Shown here: in pieces, positions 56,769-64,000 of the stretch | Numbering within the stretch: position 1 is the stretch's first letter | Layout of the letters: the number at the start of each line of letters is the position of its first letter | Position numbers and translations under genes: made by a program | The notes under the pieces: model-generated | The model's input: the letters and a program-made list of their open reading frames with translations, nothing else | Told to the model about the DNA's origin: nothing | Database searches by the model: none | Origin: Trigonopsis variabilis | Taxonomy: Eukaryota; Ascomycota; Trigonopsidomycetes; Trigonopsidales; Trigonopsidaceae | DNA: 64,000 bases | Reading direction: 5' to 3' | Assembly: GCA_003707065.3 (NCBI GenBank) | Contig: PPXM03000002.1 | Span: forward strand, 558,001 to 622,000

Positions 56769-59597
56769 TTATAAAGCGTTAATCTCCATGAGAAAATTCA
56801 TCTGGTAAATTCCAGATTTATCTGCTACTTCTTTCAACTTTGCAATTGCATCGACGGGATTGACCGTGTCGGGATCGAGACCTGCTCGCCATTCCCGTAG
56901 AACCTTTTTGAGCACAGCTGCACCTTGAGCAACGTCTTTGCTAGGACATGCATCAGCATTATCAGTCGCCTCACCAGAAAAGTCCTCCAATTCGGCCGCC
57001 TTCCGTTTGGCCATTCGAACGACTTTGTCTGGGAACTCTACTAACTCGGCAACGTTGATTCCAAACGATTGACTGGAAATGCCTTCCTCCACCTTGTATA
57101 GCAGCGTGATTTCGTCTCCTGTTCCGCTCTTCTTGGAGACGTGCGCAATAACGTGTAAGTTCTTCACCTGAGGAAACTCCAGCGACAACCCGGTCAGCTC
57201 ATGGAAATGAGTTGCAAAGAGGGAAAAGCATTTGATATGCTTAACAATGTACTCAGATATAGCCCAAGCCAGACCAAACCCGTCGTACGTACTTGTTCCT
57301 CTTCCTAGCTCATCAATTATGATCAGGCTCTCTCGAGTCGCAGATTTCAAGATTGTTGATGTCTCCAACATTTCTGACATGAAGGTAGAGAGACCCTTTA
57401 ACTGGGAGTCGCCTGCACCGACTCGAGCCAAGATGCTGTCAAATATACATAACTCAGCCTGAGAACAAGGAACAAAACAACCCACTTGGCCCATTAAAGC
57501 AACTACTCCAACCTGTCGGATATAGGTCGATTTTCCGCCCATATTGGGACCAGTGATAATCAAAAATTCTGCCTCGTCGCGTATCAAATTCACATCGTTG
57601 GCAATAAAAGATACGTCATCTTGAACTTCCAGACATGGGTGTCGAGCGTCCTTCAGGATAGTATTTCCTTGCCCTCTTGGCCAGATCTTTGGCCGAACAT
57701 ATGGACAAGGAGCGTTGGCTGAAACATGAGCAAAAGAAATGATGACATCCAAGTGAGATAGAGTATTGGACAGTTTTTCGAGCACAGGACAATAAGTCGA
57801 AGCAATCTGAACAACCTCTCGGACAACACTGCTTTGAGTTCGGTTATATTGAGTAGAAACATCCTGAAAATCGTTGTTGAGGTCTCGAAGATGAGAAGTT
57901 GTAAAGTATACACCAGCCTTTTGAGTCGACAGTTCAATATAATTCTTATTGTTCCGCAGACAACAGGCGTCAATTCGCGTCAGCCTCATACACCATCCAT
58001 AAACGTGGTGATGCTCTAATTTAAGCTTCTTATCGGGCTCCATATTCAAGTCTAGACCACTATCGAGATGTATCTGAACAATCTCTTCCTTCAGTTCAGC
58101 TAATTTAGCTCCCAGTTCTTTTAGGTTTTCATCAAAATCCGGCTTGATTAAGAATTCATGGTTATCGAGAGCATTCAAATCAATAGTAGTTTCAACCAGT
58201 TGCTGATAATTCTCCAAGCTAACATAGTAAGTCTATTTAAGTTAATATAATATCAACGAATGAGCAGAAGGACTTTGCCCAGCCTAAGAAAAAAAGGAAC
58301 TTACCTCGAGATGATGAACATAGGTCTGGTGAATGATATCGGCGTAATCAGGAGCAGCCATTTTTAGTGTTTCAATCAAGCCCGGCATATGGATGACAAG
58401 CTGGTAAATGCGCACCACATCATCCAAAGTCGCGATTGTTCGATGAAATTTCCTCGTTAGGCGAAAGATATCGGGGATAAACTTAAGATGATGATCATTA
58501 AGCAGCTGGCGCTGTTCAGCATTCTCAAAGAAGCATTCTACCAGACATTGCCTTTTCTCTATTTCTTGATGGTCCATTAAAGGCTGCTTTAGCCATTGGG
58601 CCATCAGGCGAGATCCCCCTGCTGTTCTACAGTGGTTCAATAGTCCGTACAAACTCATTGACTTCGAGCCATCCTTAGGTCCAGGCATTAAATTGAGCGC
58701 TTTAACTGCAGAAGCATCCAGTCGCATGTACTCATTCAGATCGTGTTGATACAGGTGGTACTGTCCGAAATTGGAAGGCTCCGTCATTAAATTCAAATAT
58801 TTAATGACTGCTGCGGCCGCCGATATTCCCTCTTTTAGGTTCATTTGGGGCAGAATTGCCATGGATTTCTCTCCGTCGAGCAGTCGCGATAGATCTTGGT
58901 CAACATCGCGGGTATTAAAGATTGAAGAGCTCTGCTCGGTCGCTACTATTCCACAACGATCTAAAATGTTCCTGATCTTTGTTAGATCATAATTCTTTCG
59001 TCCTTCGTCTTTGGTCAATACGCATTCTCGTACACCAAGTTGGATTAATAGCGACTCCAGATTAGAATATAGGTCGTTGTCTGGAAATTCTGAGATTCCA
59101 ATTTCCCGAACAGAAGCATCGGCAAAGCATACTCCTACAGTCCGACCTTCGTTTGTGCTTTTCACTTTCAAGGCCGCAACAATCGGGCTAAGATCTTGCT
59201 GGCTTGAGGCAATCAGGTCTTCGATGCCTTGCAAGTTTCCTGGAGAAGCCTGTCTGACAATCTCCCATTTATTTCGAGCTCCTGATTTGGCTGCGTAGAT
59301 CTCGACCTTGTATCCTCTTCCAATCACGCATTCTCGAAGAAAGTTACTGAAAACAGCTGGAGACATTGTAACTGATGGCAAGCCATGATCGCTTGAGCCT
59401 AGATATTTAACGACGTTCGTGGTGCGATAGATATTGTTTGCCACGTATAGGGCGTCCTTGCCATGACAAGTATAAAAATCGGCGCGCTCAAAAACGCGGA
59501 TCAAATGATCATCAGACTCATCCAATGTTCTGAAAAATGATATAAATGACGTCTCATCATTCTTGTCAAGCTTCAATTCAGGCCTGGTGGCAGACAT
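56769..59597 (-). CDS. MSH2: DNA mismatch repair protein Msh2
   Basis: Exons 58305-59597 and 56769-58232 (72-nt intron) give 918 residues. Domains: mismatch-binding-like I (from MSATRPELKL, FISFFRTLDESDDHLIRVFE), connector, lever and clamp, then the ATPase with Walker A GPNMGGKSTYIRQV, QLKGLSTFMSEM, Walker B IIIDELGRGTSTYDG and LFATHFHELT. Msh2 pairs with Msh6 or Msh3 to recognise mismatches and loops. The nearest AG to the continuing homology (58219) would break the frame. The AG at 58233 restores it, inserting TYYVSLENYQQLVETT. CGCG-rich elements lie directly upstream of the start. Confidence 0.97.
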
Positions 59598-59610
59598 ATC
59601 GAAGAGTATA

Positions 59611-59642
59611 ACGCGTCGCGTTAATTGAAAGTGATCGCGTTA
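59611..59642. promoter_or_regulatory. MCB-like cluster upstream of MSH2
   Basis: A perfect MluI box ACGCGT at 59611-59616 overlaps the first of two TCGCGTTA copies (59616-59623 and 59635-59642). All lie 14-45 bp upstream of the MSH2 ATG. MBF binds ACGCGT and drives late-G1 transcription; MSH2 is a known G1/S-type gene in budding yeast. The tight spacing so close to the start codon is unusual, since the transcript start must lie very near. Confidence 0.6.
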
Positions 59643-59855
59643 CAAACCGATACAGTGTTTGATTTGCATGACACCTACTAAGTAAACCTAATAGTAAATA
59701 CCTGCTAATAGTAGAAATTTAAAGAGAGAATTTAGTGAAAGTCTAAGGAGCGAAAGAGATTTTCAGTTCTGCTAATCATCATTACAGACAATGATATTTC
59801 CTAGAGCACTTGTTTTGATCTTCTACGAGGATGTTCAAGTCTTCTGCCCGGTTCC

Positions 59856-59880
59856 TTTAGGGTTTTCTTTAGGGTTTTTT
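59856..59880. promoter_or_regulatory. paired AACCCTA-type (telo-box-like) motif
   Basis: Two tandem copies of TTTAGGGTTTT-like sequence 12 bp apart; the complement reads AAAACCCTAAAG twice. AACCCT boxes of this kind sit in fission yeast histone and other promoters and in plant promoters as telo-boxes, bound by Myb-type factors. Position is about 260 bp before MSH2 and 930 bp before ATG26. Confidence 0.4.
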
Positions 59881-60809
59881 TTACATCCAACAGCAGCTCA
59901 AGCTAGGAATACGTAGTGAGTTGTAGATCTAAGGGCCGTTCTGGTTGATATGTATAATAGAGGAGAGACTTATCTTGTGCACTCGGTGCAAAGCATATCA
60001 AACTAGTCGATGTTCCGGGTCTTTCATATCTTCATAGTTTCTGCGATAGCTTTTAACACGTGGAAGCTCATTTGAGCTCTCTTTCTTCATTGATAGTCCA
60101 CGACTTACATGTAGTCTGCCTTGTAACTAAGATTTTCTATTATTCTATTTTAAGAGGAACCATAATTGATATCGAAAAGGCCTGTGAACATCGTCTTACG
60201 TGGCCTAAAGATATAAAACTCGCTCAAGATGAGAATTGGTTTCCCTCTAGACGCACCAATGATCAGATAAACAATTTAATTAATAAGTAGGTTGGCAGCA
60301 CGATAATCTTCTCCAAGCAATCTCACTTCCCGGAGTAAGAATTCTCGGATCATGCCCAGAAATCAAACAATAGACTATCCCGATTCTTGCATCGACGGAC
60401 CACCCAAATGTAGCTGTGTGCATGCGCTTGGCGCTTGCCGATATTTCAGCTTGCCTGTTACTATCATGATGAGGTCGCCGCCATTGGGACATTACGACCT
60501 CATCTTGCCATGACATCAATCTATGAATCTATCCCGTTGCGATAGTCAGAGCACCTCTTGTAGACCTATTACAGAATAATAATAGAGATTTTATCATTTC
60601 GTATACTTTTGTATAGTTTAGTGTCCTCCCCCTATCGTATTTCTGCTTTCAGCCTGTATCCCATCTGTCCCAAGCGTTACCGTCGTGCCGGTCATATCCT
60701 CACACCTTACTCTAACTCGGTTATATTGACAGCCTCTTTCAATTTGCAGAAAGGTTTAGCAAATACATAGTCGGTCCCTTTAGGCTTGTGTTATCTTTGC
60801 ATACCACTT

Positions 60810-63800
60810 ATGGAAGGTGAGAATGAGAAAGAGCCCTCCAAGGCATCATTGGAGGCCACAAATGAAAAGGATGATAGGAGTTTGAGTGAATCAAGCCATG
60901 GTACTGTTAAACCGTACCATGATAACGATTCATCAAGTAATGAGACTTTAAAGGAGCATAAGAAAGGTGAGACTAAACTTCCGCCGGAGCACGGGACTTC
61001 CAGCGACCCGGCCGCAACCAACGATCATATTATGGCATTAAATAGTCCTAAAGAACCTTCCAATAAGCAAGAGTTAGATGATATTTCCCATAATAAAGAT
61101 AAAAGCCAAGAGAGAGAGGACGAGGGCGACGATTTTGCTAGGATATCAGAGTACAACATGCCTTTAGCTTCGGTTGTGACCGCTTTGACAGGTGTTGGGG
61201 GTGTCAATGCTCTTAATGGAATTTCTGGAATGCTCAGTGATTCTGAAAGCTCTGAAGATGAAGAGGAATCGGAAGAAGAGCAACAAGGCCAAGTTGGCCC
61301 CAAGCTGACGGTGGAAAATCGTCCCCCTGATAGGATATCTCATCGGATTAAGAAATTATTCAATCTAGAAATTCCAGTTAAAGACATTTCAGGTGGGTTT
61401 AGCTGGGCGTTTTCATAAATTGACTTATTTAGCGTTCCGGTGCTGGCTGCTCAAGAGCGTCTTACTTCAAGGCCGTCTTTATGTCACCCCCCAATATATC
61501 CTATTCCATGCTACTTTACCTGGCTCTCCTAAGGTTTGTCTCCTTTTGATCTTTATTAACAAACGATAGAAAGATACGACTATCTTATCTGGCATCATGT
61601 CGAAATATCATCGAAAAGCTCACCTTTATACGCGATATTGGGCTGTTCTCAAGCCAACATCATTTGCTCTATTCCGCAACTCGAAAGATCAATATTTTCC
61701 GTCCTACTTGGTCGACTTGAGAGAAGTGCTTCGGGTGGAGTCAAAGGCTGGCTCAGGACAGACCTTTTATATTTATTTGGACAACCAGAAACTACAGTTT
61801 CGTGCTGATACTAAAGTGTCAGCGGAAGAGTGGATCAAAGCGTTGAAGAAAACTATCTTTTCTCTTCACAGTAAAGGTGACTCCTATAAGATCATCATTC
61901 CTTGTCAGAACGTCTTACATGTTGAGCAATGCACTTCTATGGAATTTGCAAATACTTTTAGGGTGGATGTCGTCGATGATTCTTCTTATTCAATTGAGGA
62001 GGTAAGTTTTGCTCGTCTCTCGTGCGTTCCGAGGTTCCTAACCTTCAGTACTTTTTCACTGCCTTTGTGCAAAATCAGGATGTCTGTAGGAAGATAATTG
62101 AAGCGGCTGAGAAAGCTACTCATAAAGTAAACCAAGAAGCTCATGAGAAAAAACTCCGGATAGAAGAGGGGGCGAAAGAGGATGAAAAAATGTCTTCATC
62201 ATCCTTGACAGTTCCTGATAATAAGGGATTCTTATCTCGGTTACGATCACCTTCTCGAAGGAAGAAATCCACCAGCGTCTCTCGCGCTCGGTCCGGCTCA
62301 CCCAAGAAGAAAGACAGGAGATTATCTCTTGCAAGAAGCAAATCAAAGGGGCCTTCTAGCCGCAGCTCTAGTGCTGTTGGTGAAAAACCAGCTAATTCAT
62401 CTCCTTCAAGAACAGAGAAGGAAAAAGAAAGCGCGGCGATTAGTGATATCCCCAATCAACAAACCGCTGGTGAATCGAGCCAAGCAGCTGGTCCTGGTCA
62501 GTCTCTCTCCGTCTGGCATCAAATTCCTCTGTCTGAATCAGAGCTGACTTCTGATGCTCGAGGTCGAGAAGGCTCCTCCGAAGCTCCTACTATCACTGTT
62601 ACCAATTCGCCTATAATTGATCAGTCTGTGGACATGGATGATACTTCGGGATTATTGAGCACTTTAGTTAGTCCGAGGACCTATATTGGTGGCCTTACTA
62701 GAACAATATCCAAAGTTGTTCCACCCGCTCCCTCATTATTAAGAGAAAAGACGAGAGATACTGAGCGGTGGACCTTATGGCTCCTTCATCATACAAAGAG
62801 GGTCCCCATAGCCCTTATTCCAAGAGATGCAGTGGGAAAGGTATCCGAAATGTGGACTGGCAATCCTAAACATTATATCGAGGGGGCTTCAGTAGAACAA
62901 AACGATGCTCATTCGGAGCTGGCAGAGTCCAGCGAACGATATCGGAGTTATTTCTCTTTGGATGTGTCGGAGAATTTGATTGCGGCCTACTATTGTTATC
63001 TTTATCGGGTGATTCCAGTCTATGGTAAGCTTTATGTTAGCGATAATTACGTCTGCTATCGAAGTCTAATTCCTGGAACGAATTCGAAGATGATCCTTCC
63101 TCTAAAGAACATCGAGAACATTGAGAAAGAGAAGGGTTTTCGGTTTGGATATGCTGGTCTGGTCGTTGTCATTCAGGGCCATGAAGAAGTATTCTTTGAA
63201 TTTCCTAATGCAGTCAACAGAGGTGATTGTGAAATGACCATTTTGAAGCAATTCTACAAGGTAGAACTGGAAGCTGCCAATGAGGCAAGTATAGTCCCTA
63301 AGAGAAGCGGTGAGGAGGATTTGTCCCCAAAGACGTCAAAGAAGCAAGGACCAAAGTTAAATCGGGTAGACACAAGTTTGAGTCTGATGACTCAAGGAGA
63401 GAGTGTCAGCAAAGAAACTCGAGCTAAAGTCTATAAAGGCCTATCTGAACATCTTGGTGAAAATCCTCCTGTTATCTTTGACTCTGCTGATGCGTCAATT
63501 CTTAGCTTTAAACCTGAAAAAGCCCTTCGTTTCACTTTTCTTACTATTGGATCAAGAGGCGATATCCAGCCCTACATTGCTTTGGGACTTGCTCTGAAGG
63601 CAGAAGGTCATCACGTTAAGATCGCGACTCATGAGGAATTCCGAGACTGGGTAGAGAGTTTTGACATAGGCTTTGCTCCAGTAGCGGGAAATCCGGCAGA
63701 GCTGATGAAATTGTCAGCAGACTACGGACTGTTTACTCTTCGCTTCTTGAAAGAAGCGTCCTCTCGGTTTAGAGGATGGTTAGACGACCTGTTTAGATCC

Positions 63801-64000
63801 TCCTGGGCTGCTTGTCAAGATACGGACGTGTTAATTGAAAGTCCGTCTGCGATGGCGGGCATCCACATTGCTGAAGCTCTACAAATTCCCTTTTTCCAAG
63901 CATTTACTATGCCCTGGACTCGTACTCGAGCATATCCTCACGCCTTTGCAGTACCTGATACAAAAATGGGAGGATCTTATAACTACCTGAGTTACGTTCT
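60810..64000 (+). CDS. ATG26: sterol 3-beta-glucosyltransferase Atg26 (partial)
   Basis: Exons 60810-61392, 61433-61533, 61570-62001 and 62049 to beyond the edge; about 1,022 residues are visible and the C-terminal catalytic part is missing. Order: acidic N-terminus, first GRAM domain (about 180-230, FRCWLLKSVLLQGRLYVTPQ), PH domain (about 235-330, RYWAVLKPTSFALF), basic Ser-rich linker, second GRAM (about 670-760, YLYRVIPVYGKLYVSDNYVC) and the UGT domain from about 860 with FLTIGSRGDIQPYIALGLAL. Atg26 glucosylates ergosterol and assists pexophagy in some yeasts. The third intron has two in-frame acceptors; 62048 follows a CTAAC branch and restores EEYFF, as in the family. The frame opens at TTG 60786, but ATG 60810 is the likely start. 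Confidence 0.96.

Larger units (their letters stand above)
59598..60809. other. divergent MSH2/ATG26 promoter region
   Basis: A 1.2-kb head-to-head spacer. It carries the MCB-like cluster and a telo-box-like pair listed separately. No protein or RNA gene recognised. Confidence 0.5.

Noticed and set aside
1-64000. Mobile elements, virus-like copies, CRISPR arrays, rRNA genes
   Set aside because: Looked for reverse transcriptase, integrase and transposase motifs, long terminal or inverted repeats and 5S-like sequence; none seen.

Overview
The window is nuclear DNA of an ascomycete fungus. Nearly every gene has a clear fungal counterpart: SPT6, MRC1, class I/II chitin synthase, a WSC wall sensor, STE7/Byr1 MAPKK, ATG26, TAH18, THO2 and LDB17/Dip1. 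Genes are split by very short introns. I could place 41 introns of 31-83 nt; all but two are under 50 nt, most with GTAAG/GTGAG-type donors and a CTAAC/CTAAT branch close to the AG. COP9 subunit 6, a cyclin L-type cyclin, Mrc1 and micro-introns together fit a Taphrinomycotina-like or other early-branching ascomycete. That placement is inference. No transposon, virus-like element, CRISPR array or rRNA gene was seen.

Layout: 1-3341 (-) 5'-terminal two-thirds of RPC1 (Pol III largest subunit), cut by the window edge; 3867-3949 (-) tRNA-Lys; a long gene-poor stretch to 6665; 6666-8606 (+) LAM/Ltc-type sterol transporter; 8847-9928 (+) CSN6 converging on 10080-11002 (-) cyclin L-like; 11299-11607 (+) small DMAC1-like membrane protein converging on 11790-12933 (-) STE7/Byr1; 13386-17757 (+) SPT6; 18087-21614 (+) MRC1; 21710-22399 (-) unknown; 22535-23208 (+) low-molecular-weight tyrosine phosphatase; 23990-26918 (+) chitin synthase; 27358-29813 (+) mitochondrial EF-G2 (MEF2); 30455-31634 (+) two-RRM protein; 32416-33799 (+) WSC sensor; 33953-34697 (-) COQ7; 34981-35699 (+) RPC31; 35755-37125 (-) PSMD5/Hsm3-like; 37944-39867 (+) TAH18; 40670-42280 (+) orphan AGC-like kinase; 42347-43154 (-) Atg38/NRBF2-like; 43650-48588 (+) THO2; 49978-51510 (+) unknown regulator-like protein; tRNA-Leu (-) and tRNA-Ser (+) at 52131-52464; 52820-54004 (+) unknown leucine-rich protein; 54222-56309 (-) LDB17/Dip1; 56769-59597 (-) MSH2; 60810-64000 (+) ATG26, cut by the right edge.

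The genes do not form one pathway; this is an ordinary compact euchromatic segment. Loose functional groups are: Pol III transcription (RPC1, RPC31, three tRNAs), genome stability (MRC1, MSH2, both with ACGCG elements upstream), transcription elongation and mRNP assembly (SPT6, THO2, cyclin L-like), cell wall and signalling (chitin synthase, WSC sensor, STE7), mitochondrial functions (MEF2, COQ7, DMAC1-like), and sterol, membrane and autophagy functions (LAM protein, ATG26, Atg38-like). I found no convincing undescribed system. The best leads are the uncharacterised genes (21710, 49978, 52820 and the kinase at 40670), the double-frame 3' end of THO2, the promoter motif clusters near MSH2 and MRC1, and the extreme shortness of the introns.
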